Part shown: positions 1-6,808 of the stretch, in pieces | Layout of the letters: each line of letters starts with the position of its first letter | How positions within the stretch are numbered: position 1 is the first letter of the stretch | From: an uncultured bacterium | GTDB lineage: Bacteria > Bacillota > Clostridia > Lachnospirales > Lachnospiraceae | Length of the DNA: 15,775 nucleotides | Assembly: GCA_905214855.1 (NCBI GenBank) | Contig: CAJMNU010000026.1 | Coordinates: 1 to 15,775, forward strand | Reading direction: 5' to 3' | Notes under the pieces: generated by a model | Told to the model about the DNA's origin: nothing | What the model saw: only the letters and a program-made list of their open reading frames with translations | Databases searched by the model: none | Made by a program: the position numbers and the translations under genes

Positions 1-58
1 TCGAACCCTGGACAAATAGATTAAGAGTCTACTGCTCTACCAACTGAGCTAAAGGTGC
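1..58 (-). tRNA. tRNA-Lys(CTT), 3' end cut off by window edge
   Basis: Read on the minus strand, the sequence starts with the acceptor strand GCACCTT. The D-arm block TAGCTCAGTTGGTAGAGC follows, then an anticodon stem GTAGA/TCTAT around the seven-base loop CTCTTAA. Loop positions 34-36 are CTT, which reads the Lys codon AAG. The start of the T-arm (GGTTCGA) is present, but the rest of the T-arm, the 3' acceptor strand and any CCA lie outside the window. All arms seen are canonical, so this is a functional tRNA rather than a remnant. A good promoter lies just upstream, so this tRNA is probably the first gene of its transcript. Confidence 0.95.
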
Positions 59-100
59 TTTTATGTTGTCAACTGAACAGTTTTCTCAGCGACATGTCAT

Positions 101-129
101 ATTCTACAGCAAATGAGATGAAAAGTCAA
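101..129 (-). promoter_or_regulatory. Promoter of the tRNA-Lys transcript
   Basis: On the minus strand a -35 TTGACT (124-129) and a -10 TAGAAT (101-106) are separated by exactly 17 bp. Transcription would start near position 94, giving a leader of about 36 nt before the mature tRNA 5' end at 58. The 8-bp palindrome GACATGTC (91-98) sits on the predicted start site; it may be chance. Confidence 0.75.
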
Positions 130-216
130 TACTTTTTTAAGAAAAAAATAATTTATTTGAATTTTGTGTAAAATTCATATTTTTATTGTCTAAAGCATAT
201 CTTTTGATAAGTAAAT

Positions 217-245
217 TTGTACAAGCTAGTCGATTTTTATAAAAT
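217..245 (+). promoter_or_regulatory. Weak candidate promoter for the small protein at 289
   Basis: TTGTAC (217-222) and TAAAAT (240-245) are 17 bp apart and lie about 45 bp before the likely ATG. The -35 matches consensus in only three positions, so this is a weak prediction in AT-rich DNA. The rest of the gap from 59 to 288 shows no gene. Confidence 0.3.
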
Positions 246-288
246 AGTTTAATGAAATTTAGGAGTGGAAAAAGAAAGGTTTTTGATT

Positions 289-555
289 ATGAAAAGAAAA
301 GAATTTATTGATTTTATCATTTCAGAACGTGTTTCTATACTGTTTCAGCAATATGGAATGTCACATGAAAAAAAATCAGATCAAGAAGATTTTGAAAAAA
401 GTTTAGAGTTGTATATAGAGGGGAAACAAACAGCAGAGAGGTTGAAAGAAGAATGGGAACAGATGTTCCTTGAACGAGGAGAGTTTGAGGAACATCTGTA
501 TAGAGAAGGGGTAAAAGATGGAATACAATTACTTAGATATCTTTGGGAAAATTAA
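289..555 (+). CDS. Small hypothetical protein, charged, predicted helical
   Basis: This is an 88-residue, strongly charged protein that I do not recognise. It has no signal peptide or membrane segment. It is rich in Glu, Lys and Arg, and most of it looks alpha-helical, with a heptad-like stretch in the middle (KQTAERLKEEWEQMF) and an ending GIQLLRYLWEN. An in-frame GTG at 265 overlaps its own AGGAG. The ATG at 289 has an AAAGG at 275-279 with a 9-nt gap, so I place the start there. The gene stands alone between a tRNA promoter pointing away and a convergent LysR gene. It could be a small cytoplasmic adaptor or regulatory protein, but no function can be assigned. Confidence 0.6.
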   Translation: MKRKEFIDFIISERVSILFQQYGMSHEKKSDQEDFEKSLELYIEGKQTAERLKEEWEQMFLERGEFEEHLYREGVKDGIQLLRYLWEN

Positions 556-578
556 TATATAGTGATACATTTAATTTT

Positions 579-1532
579 TTACATACGGGATAAAGAAAAG
601 CTGTCAGCAATTTTTAGGAATTCGTGTACGGCACGTTTCATATAGCGGGTTCTTTTGTAATAAAAACTGACATTACGGTTAGAATCTTTGTTGTTTAACT
701 TATAGTAAACAACACTGTCATCAGGTTTTTCACTTTTGACTAAAGTATCGCTGATAAAGGAAATGCCCATACCTTGACAGGTCAGGTTATATGCGGTGAG
801 CTGCTGATCCAGCATCAAGACAATATTGGGAGTAAAATGATTATGGGCACAGATTTTGTCAGCTCGTATTCTTGTATCATTTCCCTCTTTTAAAAATAGG
901 AAAGGTTTTCCTTGAAAAATATGCAGAGAAATAGAGGGGGTGTTTTCATCCAAATGCTTTCCCTCCCTGATCTGCTGGGGAGAAAGCCATGTAGGATGAT
1001 GCATGTCATTTGGAATATATTTTCTAGGTACAGCAAGAACCAGCTGTTCTTTCGCAAAAAAGTGACTTTCATATAAGGTTTCATCGAAACAATAATTATC
1101 AATCACTAAATCTAAAGAACCTTCAAACAATTCTTTTTCTAACATTCCTGTATTTGTTTCAACAAGATTGATCGTAACCTGTGGAAATGTTTCAGAAAAA
1201 CATTGAATGAGTGGAGGAAGAACAAAAGACGTAAAAAATGTTGTACCACCAATAGAGATAGAACCAGTTTTCATGTTTTCTAAGTCATTTTTGAAATTAT
1301 CAAAACTTTCTTCAACCTCCATGATTTTTTTTATGGATTCTATGTATGCTTTTCCACATTCGGTTATCTGGATTGGGTTTGTACTCCTGTCAAAAATTGT
1401 ACAGCCAATCTCATGTTCCACTTTTTTGATTGCTGCACTGAGTGATGGTTGTGAGATATAGAGGTTTCGGGCTGCTTTGGAAAAGCTCATTTCTTGATAG
1501 ACCTCATATACATATCGCATTCCTTTTAACAT
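579..1532 (-). CDS. LysR-family transcriptional regulator (probable regulator of aspA)
   Basis: A 317-residue protein of normal length for the LysR family. Residues about 3-62 form the N-terminal winged helix-turn-helix, visible as SFSKAARNLYISQPSLSAAIKKVEHEIG followed by the wing (LFDR-like IFDRS, then ITECGKAYIE). The rest is the two-lobed effector-binding domain. It is transcribed divergently from aspartase across a 188-bp control region containing inverted repeats. By the usual logic of LysR regulators it probably controls aspA and itself; the effector cannot be read from the sequence. GGAGG at 1547-1551 lies a rather long 14 nt before the ATG; no better in-frame start is nearer to it. 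It converges with the small gene at 289-555, with no clear terminator between them. Confidence 0.85.
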   Translation of the reverse strand: MLKGMRYVYEVYQEMSFSKAARNLYISQPSLSAAIKKVEHEIGCTIFDRSTNPIQITECGKAYIESIKKIMEVEESFDNFKNDLENMKTGSISIGGTTFFTSFVLPPLIQCFSETFPQVTINLVETNTGMLEKELFEGSLDLVIDNYCFDETLYESHFFAKEQLVLAVPRKYIPNDMHHPTWLSPQQIREGKHLDENTPSISLHIFQGKPFLFLKEGNDTRIRADKICAHNHFTPNIVLMLDQQLTAYNLTCQGMGISFISDTLVKSEKPDDSVVYYKLNNKDSNRNVSFYYKRTRYMKRAVHEFLKIADSFSLSRM

Positions 1533-1587
1533 TGTTCTGTTTCACACCTCCAGTTGATAATAATCACCATCATTAGGTAAAATCTTC

Positions 1588-1622
1588 ATATAGTTAAATA
1601 TCTATATTAATATACGGATTAA
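1588..1622. promoter_or_regulatory. Inverted repeats, candidate LysR operator
   Basis: Two inverted repeats sit back to back in the divergent region. ATATAG (1588-1593) and CTATAT (1602-1607) are separated by 8 bp and fit the LysR T-N11-A pattern. TTAAT (1607-1611) and ATTAA (1618-1622) are separated by 6 bp. They lie just upstream of the aspA -35, the normal place for an activator site. The DNA here is AT-rich, so chance palindromes are possible. Confidence 0.45.
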
Positions 1623-1627
1623 AGTAT

Positions 1628-1656
1628 TTGATTCTATAATAGAGGCAAATTATAAT
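1628..1656 (+). promoter_or_regulatory. Promoter of aspA
   Basis: TTGATT (1628-1633) and a perfect TATAAT (1651-1656) are 17 bp apart, about 65 bp before the aspA start codon. A second TATAAT at 1635-1640 has no good -35 (ATACGG) and could serve only if an activator helps. Confidence 0.65.
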
Positions 1657-1720
1657 AAAATCAAGGAGAAGAAAAATAGTTGATTTCACATATGTTGAGT
1701 GATTATAAAGGGGAAAAAGT

Positions 1721-3232
1721 ATGGAAAATACAAGCAATACAAATAATATTTATAATACAAACAATATAAATAATACAAGCAATACAAATAATGAAGAGAA
1801 TAGTAATACAATAAAATATCGTCTGGAACATGATTCGATTGGTGAGAAGAGAGTTCCAGCAGATGCATATTATGGAATTCAGACATTGAGAGCCTCTGAG
1901 AATTTTTATATCACTGGATTAACGATGCATCCAGAGTTGATCAATAGTGTTGCTCAGATAAAAAAAGCGGCTGCAATCACTAATTTTGAGATCGGAGAGT
2001 TAGATCGACGCCGTACAGATGCAATTGTCCGTGCCTGTAATGAGATCATTGCAGGTAAACTGCACGATCAGTTTATTGTAGATCCTATTCAGGGCGGAGC
2101 AGGAACTTCTCTAAATATGAATGCAAATGAAGTGATTGCGAATCGGGCTTTGGAGATTTTAGGGGAAGAAAAAGGAAATTATGAGGTGATCAACCCAAAT
2201 GATGATGTCAACCGTGGGCAGTCTACCAATGATGTATTCCCATCTTGTGGAAGAATGACAGCACTTCGCTTGATCTGTTTAGCACAGGAACAGCTTCGCC
2301 GTTTGTATGATGCACTTCATGACAAGGCAAATGAATTTGATCGTGTGATCAAGATGGGAAGAACACAGCTTCAGGATGCAGTTCCTATTCGTTTGGGACA
2401 GGAATTTCGTGCATATAGCAATGCAATTATGCGTGACATTAACAGATTTGAGAATGCGAAAGATGAAATGAGCATACTGAATCTAGGTGGAACAGCAATT
2501 GGAACTGGATTAAATGCCGACGTACAATATCTTCATCGTGTCGTAAAAAATATTTGTTTTTTGTCGGGGTTAAATTTGGTACAATCGTATGATCTTATTG
2601 ACGCAACACAGAATCTGGATGCATATGTAACAGTATCAGGAATTATAAAATCCTGTGCAGTCAATCTTTCTAAGATGTCCAATGACCTTCGCCTGATGTC
2701 TTCTGGACCTAGAACAGGATTGGGGGAGATCAATCTTCCGGCAAAACAGAATGGATCATCTATTATGCCAGGAAAAATCAATCCTGTTATTCCAGAAGTG
2801 GTAAATCAAGTGGCATTTAACATTATTGGAAATGATATGACGATCACAATGGCAGCTGAGGCTGGACAATTAGAATTGAATGCATTTGAGCCGATCATTT
2901 TTTACAATCTCTTCCAATCTATTGAAACACTGACATTTGCAGTGAAAACACTGGTAGATAACTGTATTGTAGGAATTACGGCAAATAAAGAACATTGTCG
3001 TGAATTAGTAGATAATAGTATTGGTATTGTGACAGCAATATGTCCATATGTTGGCTATGAAAAGGCATCTCAGATCGCAAAAGAGGCACTTTCCAAAAAT
3101 ATGAAAGTGCGGGATCTGATACTTAGGGATAAATTGATATCTGAAGATCAAATTGACACTATTTTAGATCCATTTACTATGACAGAACCGGGGATTTTGG
3201 GAAAAGCAGAAAATATTCCGCCTATACGATAA
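1721..3232 (+). CDS. aspA: Aspartate ammonia-lyase (aspartase) with Asn/Thr-rich N-terminal extension
   Basis: Catalyses reversible deamination of L-aspartate to fumarate and ammonia in the cytoplasm, normally as a homotetramer. The superfamily signature GSSIMPGKIN is at residues 345-354; by family knowledge the first Ser of this loop (Ser346) is the catalytic base. Other conserved blocks are GGAGTSLNMNANE (from 125), NPNDDVNRGQSTND (around 158-171) and RTQLQDAVP (from 214). The QLQ form in the last block favours aspartase over fumarase C. The protein has 503 residues, where aspartases usually have about 468-478. The excess is residues 2-30, almost all Asn, Thr and Ser; the normal family start would be near Ile31 (IKYRLEHDSIGEK). 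The long start is supported by AAAGGGG 7-8 nt before ATG 1721 and by the lack of another Met before the enzyme fold. Confidence 0.93.
   Translation: MENTSNTNNIYNTNNINNTSNTNNEENSNTIKYRLEHDSIGEKRVPADAYYGIQTLRASENFYITGLTMHPELINSVAQIKKAAAITNFEIGELDRRRTDAIVRACNEIIAGKLHDQFIVDPIQGGAGTSLNMNANEVIANRALEILGEEKGNYEVINPNDDVNRGQSTNDVFPSCGRMTALRLICLAQEQLRRLYDALHDKANEFDRVIKMGRTQLQDAVPIRLGQEFRAYSNAIMRDINRFENAKDEMSILNLGGTAIGTGLNADVQYLHRVVKNICFLSGLNLVQSYDLIDATQNLDAYVTVSGIIKSCAVNLSKMSNDLRLMSSGPRTGLGEINLPAKQNGSSIMPGKINPVIPEVVNQVAFNIIGNDMTITMAAEAGQLELNAFEPIIFYNLFQSIETLTFAVKTLVDNCIVGITANKEHCRELVDNSIGIVTAICPYVGYEKASQIAKEALSKNMKVRDLILRDKLISEDQIDTILDPFTMTEPGILGKAENIPPIR
1727..1792 (+). repeat. 21-bp direct repeat encoding the Asn/Thr-rich N-terminus of AspA
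   Basis: An identical 21-bp unit occurs at 1727-1747 and 1772-1792, in the same reading frame. Each copy encodes NTSNTNN. The 24 bp between them is a degenerate version of the same AAT/ACA-rich pattern (IYNTNNIN). The stretch is therefore a small imperfect tandem array and a likely site of replication slippage. Confidence 0.9.
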
Positions 3233-3284
3233 ATAGATTCACATAGAGGATAAACATATGTAATCTAAGATAGATCATGATTTT

Positions 3285-3326
3285 AGAACTCTCCACTGAT
3301 TTTAAAAAGACACAGTGGAGAGTTCT
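3285..3326 (+). terminator. Probable aspA terminator, overlapping the end of the convergent lysR gene
   Basis: A perfect 14-bp inverted repeat has arms AGAACTCTCCACTG (3285-3298) and its complement (3313-3326), with a 14-nt loop. The right arm forms the last codons of the convergent LysR gene, and its stop codon lies in the loop. The sequence after the stem (TTGTTGTATAT) is only moderately U-rich, and nothing U-rich follows on the minus strand. It is a good hairpin but not a textbook intrinsic terminator. Confidence 0.6.
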
Positions 3327-4225
3327 TGTTGTATATACTCAATAAAGAGACGTGCAGCATCGGAAAGAGAGCCAGACCATACAACAAGATCTCTGTAAGA
3401 CAGGGAAGAGGAAGACTCAGGAAAAACAGTATCATTGGTATGTAACTGTTTTTGACGAAGACCTTCACGAAGAAGAACTTCTTCCCTACATGGAGAGGAG
3501 AGAAGATAACTCCCAGGAATACTGGAAAGACACAGTAGTTGAGAGGAATCATTTGGAAGAGCAAACTGTCCATTTAGAGCTTCATGACTTTGGCTGTTGA
3601 TGATCTGAGGATATGGTTTTAAGTCATGGAGAGAAAGAGAACGGCGTGAAGCAAGAGGATGTCGTTTGCTCATAAGCGCAACCATTTCAAATTCCCATAA
3701 GGATACAGAAGAAAGATTCAGGGATGAACATTTGTGTTCCCAATAGAAAGAATCCTGACTGCGGATGCGAAAAATACCAAGATGGCATTGTTTGGATACC
3801 AAATGTTCTAAAACATCTTCTGATGTTTGGGCTGGGGAGAGAGAAAATTGTAAAAGTTCTTTATGGTATGTTGTAAGCCATCGGGAAACTGCAGGGGTTA
3901 AATAATGAAGTTCTTCTATATGAACGGCACAGACGGACACTGTGTTTTTTCCTGCATGTAAAATATGATCTACAGGCTGATAGAGATGAAGTAACTGGTC
4001 TGTCTGGTCTAATATTTCTCTTGCATATGCCAGAAATTCCATTCCATTTCTGGTTAATTGTACTCCGCTGGAAGTTCTCGTAAAAAGCTCACATTCAATT
4101 TCTGACTCTAATTCTTTGATACGTTTTGATATAGCTGACTGGCTGATACCAAGTTCTTTTGCAGCCCGATTTATAGATCCTTTTTCTGCTGTTTTAACAA
4201 CATATCTCATCTGTTCTAATTCCAT
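3302..4225 (-). CDS. LysR-family transcriptional regulator
   Basis: A 307-residue regulator of normal family length. The N-terminal winged helix-turn-helix (residues about 3-65) is clear: INRAAKELGISQSAISKRIKELE, then the wing ending FTRTSSGVQLTRNG and a linker helix. The remainder is an effector-binding domain with weak sequence identity to anything I can name. The start is supported by AAGGAGG about 7 nt before the ATG. It converges on aspA and its 3' end lies in the aspA terminator hairpin. It is transcribed away from the M42 peptidase gene, so its more likely target is that divergent neighbour, though aspA is possible. It is not a close copy of the regulator at 579-1532. Confidence 0.85.
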   Translation of the reverse strand: MELEQMRYVVKTAEKGSINRAAKELGISQSAISKRIKELESEIECELFTRTSSGVQLTRNGMEFLAYAREILDQTDQLLHLYQPVDHILHAGKNTVSVCAVHIEELHYLTPAVSRWLTTYHKELLQFSLSPAQTSEDVLEHLVSKQCHLGIFRIRSQDSFYWEHKCSSLNLSSVSLWEFEMVALMSKRHPLASRRSLSLHDLKPYPQIINSQSHEALNGQFALPNDSSQLLCLSSIPGSYLLSSPCREEVLLREGLRQKQLHTNDTVFPESSSSLSYRDLVVWSGSLSDAARLFIEYIQQELSTVSF

Positions 4226-4248
4226 GTTTTCCTCCTTATACGCACATG

Positions 4249-4296
4249 ATTATATCAAAAAGTAATAACATATATTCATAGTATACATATTATATG
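4249..4296. promoter_or_regulatory. AT-rich control region of the second lysR gene
   Basis: A minus-strand TATAAT (4249-4254) lies 24 bp before the LysR start codon but has no convincing -35. CATATA (4269-4274) and TATATG (4291-4296) form an inverted repeat around a GTATAC palindrome (4281-4286). This probably holds the regulator's promoter and autoregulatory site, but the composition makes palindromes easy to find by chance. Confidence 0.35.
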
Positions 4297-4332
4297 CATA
4301 AATGTAAAGGGGAAAGAAGATGTCAGTTTGAC

Positions 4333-4361
4333 TTGCGTGAAGGCAGGGAAAGAGATATAAT
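4333..4361 (+). promoter_or_regulatory. Candidate promoter of the M42 peptidase gene
   Basis: A perfect TATAAT (4356-4361) lies 17 bp after TTGCGT (4333-4338). A better-looking TTGACT at 4328-4333 is 22 bp away, too far for normal use. The predicted start is near 4368, leaving a long leader of about 190 nt before the start codon at 4558. That leader holds the repeats described at 4383-4448 and no recognisable riboswitch. Confidence 0.5.
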
Positions 4362-4382
4362 TTAAAAGACTGAATGGAGTGC

Positions 4383-4448
4383 AATGTGTCGAACTATTTC
4401 CTTATCTAATGTGTCGTAAAACTCCCTATTTTATCTGTAGAGAGTGTC
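4383..4448 (+). repeat. Short direct repeats with core GTGTC in the M42 peptidase leader
   Basis: The 9-mer AATGTGTCG occurs at 4383-4391 and 4408-4416, and a third GTGTC follows at 4444-4448. The first two are 25 bp apart and the third 33 bp further on. They could be binding sites for a regulator or the trace of a small duplication. Confidence 0.4.
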
Positions 4449-4557
4449 AACATAAAATTTTAAAAGGAAGAGATATTTTTTTAAAGAGATAATGGAATGC
4501 AAACAGACAGAAAATGAAGAAATGAAAGAAACAGGCGTTAAAAAGGAGAGAGACAGA

Positions 4558-5589
4558 ATGAGGAATGAAAATGCATATATTGTAAGTATTTTGGAGAAGA
4601 TTGTGAATATCCCCAGCCCTTCTGGATGTACAAAAGAAGTGATGAAAGCTGTGGAAGAAGAAGCTGTAAAATTCGGGTATCCTGTGACTTATAATCGAAA
4701 AGGTGGTATGATCATCACAGTGCCGGGAAAGACAGAAAGCGTTCTTGGGGTTTCTGCCCATGTAGATACTCTTGGAGGAATGGTGCGTGCAATAAAGAGC
4801 AATGGATATCTCTCTATGGTATCTATTGGAGGTTTTATGATGGAATCTGTAGAAGGAAGTTATTGCCGTATCCTGACAAGAGATGGAAAAGAGTTTACTG
4901 GTACAATACAGAGTATAGCTCCTTCTGTACATACACATGACGATGCCCGTACATTGGAAAGAAAAGAAAAAAATATGGAAATCCGTCTGGATGAAAAAGT
5001 ATTTACGAAAGAAGATGTAGAGGCGCTTGGAATCAGTGCAGGAGATTTTGTAGGATTTGATCCGAAGTTTGAGTACACAAAGAGTGGTTTTATAAAGAGC
5101 AGACATTTGGATGATAAGGCATCTGTTGCTGTGATCCTTGGTCTTTTGAAATATATGTCTGAGAAGGGAGTAAAACCAGAGAAGACATTGAAGATCCTGA
5201 TTAGTAATTATGAAGAAGTAGGATTTGGATGCAGTTATATTCCACAGGATGTAGAAGAGCTTCTGGCTGTGGATATGGGAGCAATTGGAGATGATCTGAC
5301 AGGAGATGAGTATACAGTTTCTATCTGTGCTAAAGATTCCTCAGGACCATATGATTTTGATATGACAAATAGGCTGATTGCCTTAGCAAAGGAAAAGGGG
5401 ATCCAGTATGCAGTGGATATTTTCCCACATTATGGTTCTGATGTGTCTGCTGCTTTAAAGGCAGGAAATGATATCCGTGGTGCTTTGATCGGTCAGGGTG
5501 TCAATGCTTCTCATGCAATGGAAAGAACACATATCAGTGGTCTTGAGCAGACATGGAAATTATTGGCTGCATATGTTGGTGTGCTTTAA
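4558..5589 (+). CDS. M42-family metallo-aminopeptidase
   Basis: A 343-residue cytoplasmic exopeptidase of the M42 family (FrvX/YpdE/glutamyl aminopeptidase-like), which usually forms large tetrahedral particles and removes N-terminal residues from short peptides. The two-metal site is complete: His68 and Asp70 in SAHVDTLGG, Asp185-Asp186 in RHLDDKAS, the catalytic Glu219 and metal ligand Glu220 in NYEEVGFG, Asp239 in AVDMGAI, and His325 in MERTHISG. Role assignment follows family knowledge. The frame is open from an ATG at 4492, but that codon has a poor ribosome site. ATG 4558 has AAGGAG about 9-10 nt upstream and gives the usual N-terminus, so I use it. It is divergent from a LysR gene and probably a single-gene unit. 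Confidence 0.9.
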   Translation: MRNENAYIVSILEKIVNIPSPSGCTKEVMKAVEEEAVKFGYPVTYNRKGGMIITVPGKTESVLGVSAHVDTLGGMVRAIKSNGYLSMVSIGGFMMESVEGSYCRILTRDGKEFTGTIQSIAPSVHTHDDARTLERKEKNMEIRLDEKVFTKEDVEALGISAGDFVGFDPKFEYTKSGFIKSRHLDDKASVAVILGLLKYMSEKGVKPEKTLKILISNYEEVGFGCSYIPQDVEELLAVDMGAIGDDLTGDEYTVSICAKDSSGPYDFDMTNRLIALAKEKGIQYAVDIFPHYGSDVSAALKAGNDIRGALIGQGVNASHAMERTHISGLEQTWKLLAAYVGVL

Positions 5590-5643
5590 AAAAAAGTAAA
5601 AAACCGATCATTTTTTGTTATTTTTTTCCAAAAAAACTGTAAG

Positions 5644-5682
5644 AAATCCTCAGAAATAATTTATAGGTTTTTCTGAGGATTT
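5644..5682 (+). terminator. Inverted repeat after the peptidase gene (possible terminator)
   Basis: A perfect 13-bp stem, AAATCCTCAGAAA (5644-5656) with its complement (5670-5682), encloses a 13-nt loop. It is 54 bp past the peptidase stop, just after a run of A and T tracts (5590-5636) that may itself end transcription. No U tract follows the stem, and the right arm abuts the -10 of the next gene, so it could be an operator rather than a terminator. Confidence 0.45.
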
Positions 5683-5683
5683 A

Positions 5684-5692
5684 TGCTACTAT
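5684..5692 (+). promoter_or_regulatory. Extended -10 promoter of the cell-wall-binding protein gene
   Basis: TGCTACTAT is an extended -10 element (TGn plus TACTAT, 5687-5692). No good -35 stands 17 bp upstream, which extended -10 promoters tolerate. Transcription would begin near 5699. A short inverted repeat, TACAAC (5713-5718) and GTTGTA (5725-5730), lies in the leader just before the ribosome binding site. Confidence 0.5.
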
Positions 5693-5753
5693 GAAACCGT
5701 AAAATAAAAAAATACAACAAACAAGTTGTAGAATTACAGGAGGCGAATATATT

Positions 5754-6650
5754 ATGTTAAAACGGTTTGTTTCAGTAGCTGCAAGTATAGCTTGTGCAGT
5801 GATGCTGATGACAGGAGGTACTATGGTTAGTATGGCAGAAGAGAGAGAGCCACTTTTAGAGCCTGTAAGGTTTTATGGAACAGTAGCAGAAGAGACAGAA
5901 AATACAATTTTATTAAATACAGAACAGCAGGGAGAGATCATTCTCCATATTTCAGATGAGACCAGAATTCTGGGGGCGGTAGATGGTATGCCGATCGATA
6001 TGGAAGATGTCAGTGTGGGAGAAAGCATTTATGCATATACAAGTCCGGCTATGACATTAAGCCTTCCGCCACAGAGTCATGCAATTTTGATCTTGGCAGA
6101 TATTCCAGCAGATTTTAAAGTTCCATCTCTGGAGAGAGTGGATGATCTTGTGAAAGAATCTGAGGGAAATTATGTGGTAGAGACCGTATCTGGTGCAGAA
6201 TATACGATCAATAAGGACACTGTGACACTTCCATTCCTGACAAGAAATATGGTAGGACCAGAGAGCTTGACAGAAGGAACACAGTTCCTTGTTTGGACGA
6301 CAGCAGCGCAGCCTGAGACAGCAACAAAGATTATTATTTTTGCGAAGGGACAGCTTAGTGGAGATAATTTCAGCGATGACGATGATGACGATACAGACAG
6401 TCCATTTGAGCAGATTTCCAAAGATGGATGGAGCAAAGAAGATGGAAACTATTATTTTTACAAAGATGGAGTAAAGCAGACTGGATGGATCTTGGATGCA
6501 GGAAGCTGGTATTATCTGGATTCAGATACAGGCGTGATGCAGACTGGTTTTATTGAGGATGATGGGAAAGTTTATTATCTGCAAGAGGATGGAAGAATGC
6601 TGACAGAGCCAAGAACATTTACTCCGGATGCAAATGGAGTGCTTCATTAA
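5754..6650 (+). CDS. Secreted protein with cell-wall-binding (choline-binding-type) repeats
   Basis: A 298-residue exported protein. Residues 1-28 form a signal peptide: basic start KR, hydrophobic core, likely cleavage after SMA (Ala28). Residues about 35-110 and 128-200 look like two related beta-rich units. Each has a GTV/VETV start, an acidic turn, a T-containing strand and a final run of hydrophobic strands (HAILIL; TKIIIF). I do not recognise this domain firmly; it recalls small DUF5666-like barrels. An acidic linker with six consecutive Asp follows near residue 210. Residues about 221-298 carry glucan/choline-binding-type repeats with GWS, NYYFYKDGVKQTGWI, SWYYLDSDTGVMQTGFI and KVYYLQEDGRM. 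No LPXTG motif is present, so the repeats probably hold it non-covalently at the cell surface. AGGAGG lies 10 nt before the ATG. Its function is unknown. Confidence 0.8.
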   Translation: MLKRFVSVAASIACAVMLMTGGTMVSMAEEREPLLEPVRFYGTVAEETENTILLNTEQQGEIILHISDETRILGAVDGMPIDMEDVSVGESIYAYTSPAMTLSLPPQSHAILILADIPADFKVPSLERVDDLVKESEGNYVVETVSGAEYTINKDTVTLPFLTRNMVGPESLTEGTQFLVWTTAAQPETATKIIIFAKGQLSGDNFSDDDDDDTDSPFEQISKDGWSKEDGNYYFYKDGVKQTGWILDAGSWYYLDSDTGVMQTGFIEDDGKVYYLQEDGRMLTEPRTFTPDANGVLH

Positions 6651-6656
6651 AAATAG

Positions 6657-6751
6657 TTTCCCATCAAGGATATGGAAGTGGGTTATGGAATCTCCCATGT
6701 CTTTTGCAGAACAGGCAGCTTTCAAACAGAGTTGGGGCGACCGATGGGAAA
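6657..6751 (+). other. Long-range inverted repeat in the 3' UTR of the wall-binding protein gene
   Basis: TTTCCCATC (6657-6665) and GATGGGAAA (6743-6751) are exact complements 77 nt apart. They would close a domain that also contains a competing CCCAT and GTGGG. The region starts seven bases after the stop codon and is followed by an A-rich stretch, with AAGACAATAAA repeated at 6779-6789 and 6791-6801, before the terminator. No protein gene is credible here. Confidence 0.4.
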
Positions 6752-6808
6752 TGAAACAAAAATAATAAGATAAAAAATAAGACAATAAACAAGACAATAA
6801 ATAGGATA

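Noticed and set aside
1692..1769. 25-codon ORF (ATG 1692) overlapping the aspA start out of frame
   Set aside because: AGGAG is 23 nt before its ATG, too far for initiation, and its sequence is just the AT-rich repeat in another frame. A leader peptide cannot be excluded but is not supported.
4447..5106. Long minus-strand open frame of 219 codons opposite the M42 peptidase
   Set aside because: The plus strand carries all the metal and catalytic residues of M42; the antisense product is Phe/Tyr/His/Cys-rich without a recognisable pattern, as expected for a shadow frame.
6522..6797. Minus-strand ORF of 91 codons across the 3' UTR of the wall-binding protein gene
   Set aside because: It overlaps the repeat-encoding end of the real gene, has no ribosome site and reads through the A-rich tract as low-complexity Phe/Ser/Tyr.
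6779..6801. Tandem AAGACAATAAA as a CRISPR or regulatory repeat
   Set aside because: Only two 11-bp copies, 12 bp apart, in an A-rich stretch; most simply a slippage duplication.
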